DNA of 37,005 nucleotides from Bacteroidales bacterium UBA1223 (GTDB lineage: Bacteria; Bacteroidota; Bacteroidia; Bacteroidales; P3): contig DBXB01000027.1 in assembly GCA_002309155.1 (NCBI GenBank), positions 77,752 through 114,756 of the forward strand, read 5' to 3'. A program made the position numbers and the translations under genes. Below the pieces are notes generated by a model. The model saw nothing but the letters and a program-made list of their open reading frames with translations. It was not told the origin of the DNA and did no database searches. This document shows, piece after piece, positions 1 through 8,559 of this stretch. Positions within the stretch are counted from its first letter, which is position 1, and every line of letters begins with the position of its first letter.

Positions 1-150
1 TTCAAGGCATTCGAAGGCCGCTACTTCGCAACACCCAAGAAGATGGGTGCCCAGACCGAAGAGGCTAACATCAATGCCGGTATCGCCGCCGCAAACCAGA
101 TTAGCGAATATTTCAAGACAGGTTGCACCAAATTCCAGGTGAACAAATAA
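1..150 (+). CDS. serA: D-3-phosphoglycerate dehydrogenase, C-terminal end (partial)
   Basis: The reading frame is open from base 1 and stops at TAA 148-150, leaving the last 49 residues of a protein that begins outside the window. The tail contains GRYFATPKKMGAQTEEAN and ends in KFQVNK. I recognise this as the C-terminus of the short (about 300-residue) Bacteroidales phosphoglycerate dehydrogenase, which oxidises 3-phosphoglycerate in the first step of serine synthesis. The identification rests on recall of that tail, because the Rossmann fold and catalytic residues lie outside the window. A strong terminator follows at once, so it is the last gene of its transcript. Confidence 0.7.
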   Translation, partial: FKAFEGRYFATPKKMGAQTEEANINAGIAAANQISEYFKTGCTKFQVNK

Positions 151-170
151 GATTTGCTAATATGATAATA

Positions 171-199
171 AAGGGAGAGTGACACTCTCCCTTTTTTTT
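171..199 (+). terminator. Rho-independent terminator after serA
   Basis: The arms AAGGGAGAG and CTCTCCCTT form a hairpin with a short loop (TGACA), followed directly by a run of T. The structure ends about 8 bases before the next start codon, so the ATP-grasp gene either has its promoter inside this region or depends on read-through. Confidence 0.85.
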
Positions 200-206
200 C
201 TTTTTC

Positions 207-1088
207 ATGATGAGTCACGTCCTTTTTATCTTCAACCCTGAGCACGACCTGTGTCTCGCCAACGGAGGCAGATATTATGTGCCTCCCAAGTCGGCACTTG
301 ATTTTGCCAAAGAAGGGAGTGGTTTGATGAAAGAGATTTATGGCGATGGCATAGCAGTCACATATGCCGACGGCTATGCACAATGGAAGGAGCAGAATTC
401 AGCCTTCGTGATTGAAAAGGTTGTGCCATGGGGATGGGATCTGCGATTGAAATATACGCTGTTGGGGCAGGGGATGATTCCGTCACTGTTGCCTGATGAC
501 GAAGAATTAGAAAAGTTGCGAAATCTGCAACATCGAAAGACGCTGATGCCGTTACAGCCTCATGCGGCTATTGTTCACAGTGTCGACGAACTTCTCTCGG
601 CGACACAAGACCATGACAGTGTGTTGAAGTCGCCTTGGTCGGGAGCGGGAAGGGGCGTACGCTTTGTCAGACAACCCTATACTGAACAAGACCTTTCATG
701 GACTGCGAAAGTAATCAGCAAGCAGGGATGTGTCATCGTTGAACGCCGACTGTCTCTAAAGAATGACTTTGCCCTTGAGTTTTGGTGTGATAAGGGAGAG
801 GCGCGCTTTATGGGGCTTTCTCTTTTCAAGACACACAATGGCGTATATAGATACAATATACATATAGATGATGATGCAATAAGGAATACCGTAGGATTGA
901 CACAAGATTTTGAGACTATGGTGGCTGATTGGATTGGAACGACAATAGCACCGTTATATCAAGGTCCTCTCGGTGTGGATTGCATTCAGACTGAAGATGG
1001 CAACCTGTATGTCAGCGAGATGAATCTGAGGCATACTATGGGAATGATAGGATTGGAAGGATTTAAGAAAATCTATGAAAATCTATGA
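207..1088 (+). CDS. ATP-grasp-like protein of unknown substrate
   Basis: A 293-residue soluble protein without signal peptide or membrane segment. The C-terminal half looks like an ATP-grasp ligase. LKSPWSGAGRGVRFV (about residues 141-155) resembles the glycine-rich nucleotide-binding loop, CVIVERRL resembles the hinge that contacts adenine, and GVDCIQ...SEMNLR near the end supplies the Asp/Glu/Asn/Arg set that binds Mg-ATP in this fold. The N-terminus (FIFNPEHDLCLANGG) is typical of a conserved Bacteroidales family of unknown role. Two ATGs stand together at 207 and 210 and either could be used. The stop codon overlaps the start of mntP (ATGA), so the two are translated together. The substrate cannot be told from sequence. 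Confidence 0.75.
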   Translation: MMSHVLFIFNPEHDLCLANGGRYYVPPKSALDFAKEGSGLMKEIYGDGIAVTYADGYAQWKEQNSAFVIEKVVPWGWDLRLKYTLLGQGMIPSLLPDDEELEKLRNLQHRKTLMPLQPHAAIVHSVDELLSATQDHDSVLKSPWSGAGRGVRFVRQPYTEQDLSWTAKVISKQGCVIVERRLSLKNDFALEFWCDKGEARFMGLSLFKTHNGVYRYNIHIDDDAIRNTVGLTQDFETMVADWIGTTIAPLYQGPLGVDCIQTEDGNLYVSEMNLRHTMGMIGLEGFKKIYENL

Positions 1089-1651
1089 AAATAGTTGAGT
1101 TATTATTATTGGCAATGGCGCTGTGCGTCGATTCACTGGTGGTGTCTACAACCTGCTCGTTCAAGAGCAAGATGACGGTCCGTCGCGGAATTTTGATGGC
1201 CGTAATCTTTGCATTCTTTCAGGCTCTGTTTCCCCTGCTAGGGGCTGTGTTGGGTCTGGCTTTTAAAGATTTAATCTCGGCAGTGGATCACTGGATAGCT
1301 TTCGGACTGCTTCTCCTTGTCGGTGGCAAGATGATAGTTGACGCATTGTGGTCCAAGCCTGATGACAAGCCACTTGACCTGTCGAAGACCGGCGTACTGT
1401 GTCTGTTGGGAATAGCCACTTCGATTGATGCCTTCGTTGTTGGAATCGGACTGGGACTCGACAACAGTTTCATAGAGATACTCATCGCTGTCCTGGTGAT
1501 AGGTGTTGTGACCTTCCTCTTTTCAATGTTAGGTTATGTTCTTGGCAACAGGAACATTCCTATTCCCGAGAAAGGAGCCTCAATAGTGGCGGGACTGGTA
1601 CTGATAGGTCTGGGCTTATATACCCTGGCAGAGCACCTGATGCTAATTTAA
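1085..1651 (+). CDS. mntP: MntP-type manganese efflux pump
   Basis: A 188-residue, very hydrophobic protein of the usual MntP length, with about six membrane helices in two related halves. Each half carries the conserved aspartate of the family: ALCVDSLVVS near residue 16 and ATSIDAFVVGIGLGLDN near residue 115. MntP proteins export Mn2+ across the inner membrane and protect against manganese excess. The start codon overlaps the stop of the ATP-grasp gene by four bases. No yybP-ykoY-type manganese riboswitch was recognised upstream; the 5' region is the terminator and the short gap before the ATP-grasp gene. Confidence 0.88.
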   Translation: MKIVELLLLAMALCVDSLVVSTTCSFKSKMTVRRGILMAVIFAFFQALFPLLGAVLGLAFKDLISAVDHWIAFGLLLLVGGKMIVDALWSKPDDKPLDLSKTGVLCLLGIATSIDAFVVGIGLGLDNSFIEILIAVLVIGVVTFLFSMLGYVLGNRNIPIPEKGASIVAGLVLIGLGLYTLAEHLMLI

Positions 1652-1671
1652 ATAAGGTTTTAAATGTTGGA

Positions 1672-1743
1672 AAGGTTTAAAAGGTTTAAAAGGTTTGAAA
1701 GGTTAGAAATGTTTGAAGGGTTGGAAGGGTTTGAAAAGTTTTC
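1672..1743. repeat. 9-bp tandem array, AAGGTTTAA type
   Basis: Eight consecutive 9-mers start at 1672: two exact AAGGTTTAA, then AAGGTTTGA, AAGGTTAGA, AATGTTTGA, AGGGTTGGA, AGGGTTTGA and a decayed unit. The phase never slips. The array sits in the gap between the convergent genes mntP and the HAD hydrolase. It is followed by a second word (CGATTAAACGAT, twice, 1759-1795) and by TTTTCAATTTTCAATT. No canonical terminator was found between these convergent genes. Confidence 0.85.
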
Positions 1744-1817
1744 GTTATTACGTTATAACGATTAAACGATAAAACGAAGAATCGATTAAACGATTAATTT
1801 TCAATTTTCAATTCTCC

Positions 1818-2585
1818 CTAGATGACGTTGAGTTTCAACAGTGCGTTGAGGATTCCTTCGTCGTCCGCCGAGTCGGTGACATAGTCCGATTTCTGCTTCA
1901 CGAAATCAGAGGCGTTGCCCATGGCGACGCCACATCCGATGAATTCCAACATCTCTATGTCGTTTTCGCCATCTCCGAATGCCATAGCTTCGTCGGGGGC
2001 TATTCCGAAATGACGAAGAGTGTGCTCGATACCTACGGCTTTGCTACTGTTTATGGGTATAATGTCACTGAAAGCGGGATGCCATCTCGGCATGCGGCAT
2101 TGCCTCAGATTGGACAATACTTCAGCATCGTCACTCTCAGGTTGCATAGCTATGAATTGGTAGACAGTCTGCTTGTCCAACTCTTCGAAAGGACTGATAG
2201 GCGGCATTTTGAATCCCAACTCATCTCTGAGGGCTATAGTCTGAGGGTCTATCCTGTTAATAAACATCTCTTTAGCGGTGAATGCCATAGTGGTCAGCTC
2301 TTTCCGCTTGACATATTCCAGCCAGCGACGACAGTCGTCATGGTCTATCGGATTGTCCAGCAGGATATTGTTGTTCGATATGCAGTAGCCTCCGTTCACA
2401 GTGATGTAGCCGTCAAAGCTGATAGGCATAGGAGGAATCAGTACCATAGGTCTGCCAGTTGAGATGAAGGTGAGTATGCCTTTTTGATGCAGGCGCTCAA
2501 AGGCTGTCATGGTGCCGGGCGACACCATGTGAGTTTTGAATCCTAACAGGGTTCCGTCGATATCGAAGAATATGGCTTTAATCAT
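1818..2585 (-). CDS. Cof-type HAD-superfamily phosphatase
   Basis: A 255-residue cytosolic hydrolase. Motif I is DIDGT with nucleophile Asp8 and acid/base Asp10; motif II is ISTGR near residue 41; the motif III lysine is in SSKAVG (Lys182); motif IV is GDGEND (residues 204-209). The spacing between motifs leaves room for a type IIB cap, as in Cof/YidA sugar-phosphate phosphatases. The substrate is not predictable. The gene starts 17 bases after the MATE gene stops and is probably the last member of the long minus-strand run. Confidence 0.88.
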   Translation of the reverse strand: MIKAIFFDIDGTLLGFKTHMVSPGTMTAFERLHQKGILTFISTGRPMVLIPPMPISFDGYITVNGGYCISNNNILLDNPIDHDDCRRWLEYVKRKELTTMAFTAKEMFINRIDPQTIALRDELGFKMPPISPFEELDKQTVYQFIAMQPESDDAEVLSNLRQCRMPRWHPAFSDIIPINSSKAVGIEHTLRHFGIAPDEAMAFGDGENDIEMLEFIGCGVAMGNASDFVKQKSDYVTDSADDEGILNALLKLNVI

Positions 2586-2602
2586 GTCTTTTTAATTGTT
2601 GT

Positions 2603-3943
2603 TTATCGGTCAGCTTTGCTGTAGACCGAACTTTTAAGCATTAAGGCCTGTCCTAGTCCTCTTGCTGTGAGGAAAATCATAAAGGCGGAGAAGAGGCAGT
2701 TGTTCCATCTGAATGCGTCAGAGGTGAAGTTTGCATGGGGAAAGAGAATCAGTCCGAAATAAACGGCAAAGAACAGAGCAGTAGCTATGAACATTGAGTT
2801 ACGCATTGTCCGTGAGGCTGTAGCTCCGATGAAGATGCCGTCGAAAAGGAATGCTGAGAATCCGCACACAGGAATTATCAAAGTCCAGAATAGATAGGGG
2901 CGGGAGGCGTCAATCACCTCCTTCTTGTCGCTGAAGATGCTCAAGAATGATTCTCCGAAGATGGCGTAAGCTACGGTGAAAAGGAGGGTTAATGCCAGTC
3001 CCCAAGTTATCAGGTAACGAACGCAGGTCACCAGGCTTTTGCGGTCTCTGGCTCCGATATAGCGGCCGACAAGAGATTCGCCTGCGTATGCGAAGCCGTC
3101 CATAATGTAACTGAACAGTGTGAAAAACTGAAGGAGAAGAGTGTCTACGGCAAGGATTTCGTCGCTGATGCGTCCAGATTCCGACGTGATGAAGGTAAAT
3201 ACTGCCGCTAGACATACGGTGCGGAGGAATATGTCGCCGTTCACTTTGAAGAAGAGACGCATCTGATTCCAGTGCAGTGTGTCGGTGACAAACTGCCATG
3301 AGAGATGCTTCCTGAAAAGTTTTCCGTATCTAATAACGACAAACAGCATACCGACAGCGAGTCCGCTATATTGAGCTATGACCGTTCCCAGCGCCACACC
3401 TTTGATGTCCCAATGCAGCACCAGGACGAATACAAGGCTGCAGATAATATTGACTATATTAATGAATATGGCTATCCACATCGGCAACTTGGAGTTCTGC
3501 ATGCCGATAAACCATCCTTTGATGGCATAGAGTCCCAGTGTCGCCGGCGCAGCCCATATGCGGACATAGAAATAACTTAGTGCCATTGCTATAACGCCGG
3601 GGCTGCCGTTGAATATGATTTCGGACAGCAGAGCAATAGGGTATTGTAGAGCCAGAAGAGTTAACGCTATCGCTATAGCAATGGTGAAGGAGCGGATAAA
3701 TACCTTGACAGCCTCATCGAGGCGGCGGGCACCGTAAGCCTGAGCGGTAAATCCACTCGTTCCCATCCGTAAGAAACCAAAGTTCCAGTAGATGAGGTTG
3801 AATATCGAAGTGCCTATTGCTATTGCTCCGATATGGGACTGGCTAAGATGTCCCACTATCGCAGTGTCGACCATACCCAACAGAGGCACCGTGATGTTGG
3901 TGACAATATTGGGCAGTGCCAGATTAAGAATACGTTTGTTCAA
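2603..3943 (-). CDS. MATE-family efflux transporter
   Basis: A 446-residue polytopic inner-membrane protein with about twelve predicted helices. The start, LALPNIVTNITVPLLGMVDTA, is the typical MATE N-terminus, and a related motif recurs in the second half, as expected from the internal duplication. The family exports organic cations or drugs in exchange for Na+ or H+. The sequence resembles the DinF-like branch, but the substrate is unknown. It lies 13 bases downstream of the Omp28-like gene and 17 upstream of the HAD gene. Confidence 0.9.
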   Translation of the reverse strand: MNKRILNLALPNIVTNITVPLLGMVDTAIVGHLSQSHIGAIAIGTSIFNLIYWNFGFLRMGTSGFTAQAYGARRLDEAVKVFIRSFTIAIAIALTLLALQYPIALLSEIIFNGSPGVIAMALSYFYVRIWAAPATLGLYAIKGWFIGMQNSKLPMWIAIFINIVNIICSLVFVLVLHWDIKGVALGTVIAQYSGLAVGMLFVVIRYGKLFRKHLSWQFVTDTLHWNQMRLFFKVNGDIFLRTVCLAAVFTFITSESGRISDEILAVDTLLLQFFTLFSYIMDGFAYAGESLVGRYIGARDRKSLVTCVRYLITWGLALTLLFTVAYAIFGESFLSIFSDKKEVIDASRPYLFWTLIIPVCGFSAFLFDGIFIGATASRTMRNSMFIATALFFAVYFGLILFPHANFTSDAFRWNNCLFSAFMIFLTARGLGQALMLKSSVYSKADR

Positions 3944-3956
3944 AACAGAATACTAT

Positions 3957-4820
3957 CTATTCAATCTCACATTCCGCCACATTGAGGATGTATTTCGATG
4001 CCTTGTCGGACACGAAAGCCACTATATGGCAATTGTCAAGATTCCATTCTTCTTTCTTTTGAGTGTATGAAAAACGGGCGTAGCGTTTCTCGCCGGCGGT
4101 GCCGGTGCAGTCGATGGCGTCGCCCCAGATATCGGTGATGACATCACGCAATACATGGTTGTGGACATAGTCATCCATGTCGGAGCCGTCAGGTTGACGC
4201 TGTTTCGCCACAATGCCGTCTTCCATGATAAGCAGGGTGAGGGTGAGGTCGCCGCTTACCGTTTGAAGGAATTCGAGATCCACAGTAATGTCGATTGCAT
4301 CGTCCTGATTGACTGCGGAAGTGGCAATGGCAACCTTAGTCTCAGAATTGATAATGCTGTCAATGGTGTTGTTGAATCCTCCGGTAGGGGTTATGATGTC
4401 CCAGTTGCCGTCGTTTTTCTTGGGGCGGTTTATCAGGGCTTTAGGATAAGAGCCGTCAAAAATGCCGAAGAATTTGCTCCAGGCGTCGCCGTCGGGGGTA
4501 CGGAAGTCGGGATTGTCTTCGAAAGGACGAGTGAAAGCCAGGCAGGAGTCATGGATCGCCACTGCTATCAGTTTTCCGCCATATTGACTTTGGGCCGAAG
4601 CTATGACCTGGTCGGCTGTGGGACAGGCAACACAGCGGACTCCTGTGTATTTTTCTAGGAAGGCACGTTGTGAATGGTCATCCACTCCGTTGCCGTAGTA
4701 CCACTCGCCTGTCGCTCCGGCGAAGACTATATACTGCTCTTCGTCTATTTTGTCGCACGACAGGAAAAATAACGCTGTTAATGAAGCCAGTGCCAGTATA
4801 TTGAATAATGCTTTTTTCAT
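3957..4820 (-). CDS. Omp28-like outer-membrane lipoprotein with CxxC
   Basis: A 287-residue lipoprotein. The signal sequence ends in the lipobox FLSC with Cys22 as lipidation site, followed by Asp-Lys. After a short linker, EKYTGVRCVACPTAD holds a CxxC pair (Cys63 and Cys66) in a thioredoxin-like setting, as in the Bacteroidota Omp28-related family. A later beta-rich region (about residues 170-287) is probably a C-terminal sandwich domain. It is the third gene of a TlpA / barrel / lipoprotein set, so a redox or maturation partnership is plausible. No substrate is known to me. Confidence 0.85.
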   Translation of the reverse strand: MKKALFNILALASLTALFFLSCDKIDEEQYIVFAGATGEWYYGNGVDDHSQRAFLEKYTGVRCVACPTADQVIASAQSQYGGKLIAVAIHDSCLAFTRPFEDNPDFRTPDGDAWSKFFGIFDGSYPKALINRPKKNDGNWDIITPTGGFNNTIDSIINSETKVAIATSAVNQDDAIDITVDLEFLQTVSGDLTLTLLIMEDGIVAKQRQPDGSDMDDYVHNHVLRDVITDIWGDAIDCTGTAGEKRYARFSYTQKKEEWNLDNCHIVAFVSDKASKYILNVAECEIE

Positions 4821-4845
4821 TATTGTAAAACTTTAACTTTAATTT

Positions 4846-4927
4846 TAGATAGAATCTCTAGAAATCCTAGATAACCTAAATAAGCTAGAAATTCTAGAAT
4901 CTTTAACCTTTAACCTTTAACCTTTAC
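4846..4927. repeat. 9-bp CTAG array plus 7-bp CTTTAAC array
   Basis: On the minus strand, TCTAG-type words recur every 9 bases from 4905 down to about 4850. Directly beside them CTTTAAC is repeated in tandem at 4901-4921 with a decayed fourth unit. The block occupies the gap between the DUF6029-like gene and the Omp28-like gene. Confidence 0.75.
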
Positions 4928-6597
4928 TAGAATGAGGTTGTCAGAGAGAATGTAAGTCCGTTGCTGGCAGGTACCTGACGACATACTCCGCCTATGCAGA
5001 TGATGCCTTCACGTTGCTTGCCATATCCCAACTGCAGACGGGTGGCTTTCTGAGTGTATCCCACTGAGATATTGTAGTAGTTGCCAACCCCGTCTTGATA
5101 GGCGTATTGGTCGCTCACAGAGACAAACCATTTGCTGGTGAAGTTGTATTCCACAAGCCCCATAATCCAGTCGCCGGCACGCTTGTCGTCGTCCTCGGGG
5201 TCGTATTTGCTGTCGCTACCCATCCATTCGGCTTCAAAGCGGAGGACATTCTTGCGGTTGATTTTCCATGTCAGATCGGCGATGGCCACATGGTTGTGGT
5301 GGAGGTCGCCGCCATGACCTCCGACGATGGGGTTGAATACCACGTAACCGTATGTTGCGGTCAGTTTCAACTTTGCCGACAGTTTCTTTGCTATCTCCAC
5401 GCTGACGTCGCCATAGTAGGTGTCGCCAGTTCCGAACAGAGTAGAGGTGTAGCCGTCGGTGCCTTTGCCTCCGATGCGAGTGGTGTCAAGTCCAGTGATA
5501 AGAGATGCGTTAATATGCAGGTCTGTTCCGTATTTGCCACCCAGGAGGGTCTCTTTCTTGAACTTATACATGAAGTCGCCCTGCAGTCCCAATTCTCCGG
5601 TGACCTGAGTCGCGTATGGATACATGGAAAGAAAAGCGTAAGTATGTTGCTTAGAGATTGCCGGGGTATAGTTGATGTAGAGCATCTCGCCACCCTCGGA
5701 ACGTACAGACTTGAATCCCATATTGTCCACTCTCTTAGCCTGGATGTTGGCACTCATACCTTTCTGTGAGTAGCTGGCACTGATCCATGCGGCGTTGCCA
5801 CTCTTATAGATGTAGTCGTTTATCACCGTTGGGTCCTGTCCTTTGTATGCGTATTCAGCCTGCAGTCCGAATCCGCCGTGAGAGAGGTCCATGCGTACCG
5901 ATGTCGCACCCACATTCTTCGGAAGATTAAGTTTGTAACCGTTGATGTCGGAGAGTACAGTCTCATCTTCTTCATATTTGCTCACGAAACTTCCCCCCAA
6001 GGTGAGTCGAGTCTTGCTTTCGTTCCATCTCTTGATTATGTCGTTCAGGGTCACTTCGGCATCGATACCTCTCACCATTCCGCGGGTGTCCCAGTAGTAC
6101 CGTTGCTGACCTATCACACCTTTCAGGGTTACGCCTTTCCAGGGGTGATACATCACATTGAGTCCACGGATGGCGTTGTCAAGTCCAAGATACCGGTCCT
6201 CATAGGCGCGTAGAGTCATACCGTTGCCAAACTGCTCGTAAAAGTGACCGGCGGTAATGGCGAAGTCCTGAGTTTTGTAACTCACGAAATAGTTTGCTAT
6301 TCCCTGTCCTGTGTACTGACTGTTGAATCCGAGCAGAGGGTTGAGGTAGGCTTCGAAGCGTAAACCTGCCGAGAAATCGCCATTGGTGTAAAGGATGTCG
6401 GCGCGGGTGTTGCTCAGAAACTTCTCGGGGACATCGGAGGCACCTATCACAGAGTCTTGACGAGATATCTGTCCGTCAAATTGTATGTTGCCAGTAACAT
6501 GTCCGCCCAGTATGCCCTGTGCCTTTATGTTGGAAATCGGAAATTGAAAGTTGAGAAGCAGGAGAGCTACAGCAAATAGTTTTATTAATTTTTTCAT
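4927..6597 (-). CDS. Outer-membrane beta-barrel-like protein (DUF6029-like)
   Basis: A 556-residue exported protein. The signal peptide runs to about residue 27 (...NIKAQG). The rest is a series of amphipathic beta-strand pairs rich in aromatic residues (NYFVSYKTQDFAITAGHFYEQ, LRFEAEWMG, WFVSVSDQYAYQ) and ends with FSLTTSF, whose terminal phenylalanine is the usual outer-membrane barrel end. I believe it is the Bacteroidota family DUF6029, whose function is unknown. The start codon overlaps the tlpA stop (ATGA). A porin-like or assembly role for the pair is inference. Confidence 0.7.
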   Translation of the reverse strand: MKKLIKLFAVALLLLNFQFPISNIKAQGILGGHVTGNIQFDGQISRQDSVIGASDVPEKFLSNTRADILYTNGDFSAGLRFEAYLNPLLGFNSQYTGQGIANYFVSYKTQDFAITAGHFYEQFGNGMTLRAYEDRYLGLDNAIRGLNVMYHPWKGVTLKGVIGQQRYYWDTRGMVRGIDAEVTLNDIIKRWNESKTRLTLGGSFVSKYEEDETVLSDINGYKLNLPKNVGATSVRMDLSHGGFGLQAEYAYKGQDPTVINDYIYKSGNAAWISASYSQKGMSANIQAKRVDNMGFKSVRSEGGEMLYINYTPAISKQHTYAFLSMYPYATQVTGELGLQGDFMYKFKKETLLGGKYGTDLHINASLITGLDTTRIGGKGTDGYTSTLFGTGDTYYGDVSVEIAKKLSAKLKLTATYGYVVFNPIVGGHGGDLHHNHVAIADLTWKINRKNVLRFEAEWMGSDSKYDPEDDDKRAGDWIMGLVEYNFTSKWFVSVSDQYAYQDGVGNYYNISVGYTQKATRLQLGYGKQREGIICIGGVCRQVPASNGLTFSLTTSF

Positions 6598-7100
6598 ATT
6601 TCTTCCCCTTTCGCCACTTTTTTCACGAGCTCAATCAACTCTTCCTCGCTGCCTTCAACAAAAGAGGTATGTTGCCAAACGATTTCTCCCTTTCCGTTGA
6701 TGATAAAGGTGTGGGGGACGTTGACGACATTCATGGCTCGTTTAAAGTCTTGGTTCTGGTCGATATATACTTCGTATTCCCAACCGTTTCCGTCAACATG
6801 GGGTTTCACACGTGATGCCGAGCGGGCGTCATCGATAGAGATGGCTACAAGTTTCACGCCAGTCTCTGCCTGCCAGTCCTCATAGACTTCTTTGATGGTG
6901 TTGAGTTCTCTGTTGCATGGTTTGCACCATGTCGCCCAGAAACTGACGATGATGGGTTTGCCGTCGTTCTGAATCACCGAAGATTCCACTGTTCTGCCGT
7001 CGAGGGTCTTCAGTGTGATGTTGTCCGGCATCTTTGCATTCTGAGCGAAAACCATGCTCATAAGGAATGTAGCTACGATAGTGAGTGCTATTCTTTTCAT
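6594..7100 (-). CDS. TlpA-like thiol:disulfide oxidoreductase
   Basis: A 168-residue periplasmic thioredoxin-fold protein with a signal peptide (MKRIALTIVATFLMSMVFAQ). The redox motif is WCKPC with Cys59 and Cys62 in SFWATWCKPCNREL, and the cis-proline loop is in VVNVPHTFII. TlpA/ResA proteins reduce disulfides of exported proteins. The stop codon overlaps the start of the beta-barrel gene by four bases, and an exported CxxC lipoprotein follows, so its client may be one of these neighbours. The start is chosen because it gives a complete signal peptide. Confidence 0.88.
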   Translation of the reverse strand: MKRIALTIVATFLMSMVFAQNAKMPDNITLKTLDGRTVESSVIQNDGKPIIVSFWATWCKPCNRELNTIKEVYEDWQAETGVKLVAISIDDARSASRVKPHVDGNGWEYEVYIDQNQDFKRAMNVVNVPHTFIINGKGEIVWQHTSFVEGSEEELIELVKKVAKGEEI

Positions 7101-7120
7101 GTTATTGAAAGATTTGATTA

Positions 7121-8107
7121 TTATTTCTTGCTTATTTTTAGTATCTCAGACAATTCAATCATTGCATTTCTGTATTTATTTTCCGGAAGACGGAGAGCGA
7201 TGCTCTTTGCCGAGTCGAGGAGTTCCTCAAGTTGTCCCACCACAGAGCTCCATGATGTGTCGGACATGACAGTGTCGCATATCAGGGCTGTTTCCTCGTC
7301 CGACAAAGTATTCTTCTCCAATAATGCGGCAATCTTTTCCTTGGTATCGAGAGGGCATGATTTAAAGAAAGCGATGAGAGGTAGGTTGGCTTTGTGTTCG
7401 CGGATGTCGTTGCCCCGGGGCTTTCCAGTTACTGAAGAAGGATAATAGTCCAGCAGGTCGTCTCTCATCTGGAATGCTTTGCCAATATGCATACCATAAT
7501 CTGCCAGTGTCTCCACGTCTGAACGACTGGCTGATGCAATGATGGCACCAATCCGACAGCATGCTGACATGAATTCGGCGGTCTTCTTGGCAATTATTTC
7601 AATATATGTCTCTTCGGGGATGTCGTATTTTCCGCAGCATTGCTGTTGCAGCAGTTCACCCTCGCACATTTTTATGGTTGCGTCATTGATGATACGGGTG
7701 ATATCGTTGTTGCCTATGGCGTTGACGGTCTGCATGACTTTAGCCAGGTAGTAGTCTCCGACAAGAACGGCGGTCTTGTTCCCCCAGATGCTGTTTATTG
7801 TCGGGTTTCCCCTCCGCACTGTGGATTCGTCAACAACGTCGTCATGTAATAGGGTGCTGTTATGCAGAAGTTCTATGGCAGAGGCTATGGAGTAGAGAGG
7901 GTGGGGAGAGGTTGAGTTGGGATCAAATCCGCAGCAACAGGCGGAGAGGAAGGAGAGCAGGGGTCGCAATTGTTTACCCTCTTGTCTGTGGATGTGCAGA
8001 TTGATGTCGTGGATGATGGATATCGTACTGTCGGTCAAGTTTCCGTAAACCGACCTGAACGATGTCATCATGGGTGAGATAATATTTTCGATGTCAGAGA
8101 CTTTCAA
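7121..8107 (-). CDS. trans-polyprenyl diphosphate synthase
   Basis: A 328-residue all-helical prenyltransferase. Both aspartate-rich motifs are intact: LLHDDVVDES (Asp89, Asp90, Asp93) followed by TVRRG, and MRDDLLDYY (Asp216, Asp217, Asp220). Together they bind Mg2+ and the diphosphates of the allylic primer and isopentenyl diphosphate. Length and sequence fit the long-chain (IspB/octaprenyl) group that makes the side chain of menaquinone, but chain length cannot be read from sequence. It lies 17 bases after the hotdog gene and 20 bases before tlpA. Confidence 0.9.
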   Translation of the reverse strand: MKVSDIENIISPMMTSFRSVYGNLTDSTISIIHDINLHIHRQEGKQLRPLLSFLSACCCGFDPNSTSPHPLYSIASAIELLHNSTLLHDDVVDESTVRRGNPTINSIWGNKTAVLVGDYYLAKVMQTVNAIGNNDITRIINDATIKMCEGELLQQQCCGKYDIPEETYIEIIAKKTAEFMSACCRIGAIIASASRSDVETLADYGMHIGKAFQMRDDLLDYYPSSVTGKPRGNDIREHKANLPLIAFFKSCPLDTKEKIAALLEKNTLSDEETALICDTVMSDTSWSSVVGQLEELLDSAKSIALRLPENKYRNAMIELSEILKISKK

Positions 8108-8124
8108 TTTTCAACTCTCAATTT

Positions 8125-8559
8125 TCAATTATGAATGTTAATTCCTGTTGAAGTTATTAGTGCTACAGTGTTGCCCAGGTTGTCGCTGATTGTTGTTTGT
8201 ATCACCGTCTGTCGGACGCCTCGTTTTATGATTTGAGTTGTTGCAATAAGTCTGTCGCCTTTGGTTGCTGAGAGGAAGTTGATGTTTGCGGATGAGGAGA
8301 CCCATGAGAGTGGCACATTGTCGTTGTCGATATTCATCAGCAAGTCGGGAGTGTTGGCGGCAATGGCAAAAGCGAAGTCCGCAAGAGTGAACAGCACTCC
8401 ACCCATAACGGCGCCCTTGGCGTTTCTGTGCTGAGGATTCACCTCAAGCGAACACCGAGTAGAGGATTCGTCGACATGGTCGATAGTGATTCCGGTAAGT
8501 TTGGAGGCGAAGATGTCGTCGCGGAATACTTCTATGGCTTTTGCGGTAAGGTCCGTCAT
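8125..8559 (-). CDS. PaaI-type hotdog thioesterase
   Basis: A 144-residue single hotdog domain. The signature is NAKGAVMGGVLFTLADFAFAIAAN (about residues 46-69), with the long central helix and the acidic residue of the LAD segment used by PaaI-like acyl-CoA thioesterases. The gene overlaps the end of dapA by four bases, so the two are translationally coupled. The acyl-CoA substrate is unknown; DHNA-CoA hydrolysis is one possibility given the adjacent prenyl synthase, but that is inference only. Confidence 0.82.
   Translation of the reverse strand: MTDLTAKAIEVFRDDIFASKLTGITIDHVDESSTRCSLEVNPQHRNAKGAVMGGVLFTLADFAFAIAANTPDLLMNIDNDNVPLSWVSSSANINFLSATKGDRLIATTQIIKRGVRQTVIQTTISDNLGNTVALITSTGINIHN

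Noticed and set aside
21..383. Minus-strand frame of 120 codons across the serA end and the terminator
   Set aside because: It crosses a clear gene end, a terminator and the start of the ATP-grasp gene, so it is not coding.
5095..5769. Open frame of 224 codons antisense to the beta-barrel gene
   Set aside because: Shadow of a real coding frame with signal peptide and barrel pattern; no motif of its own.
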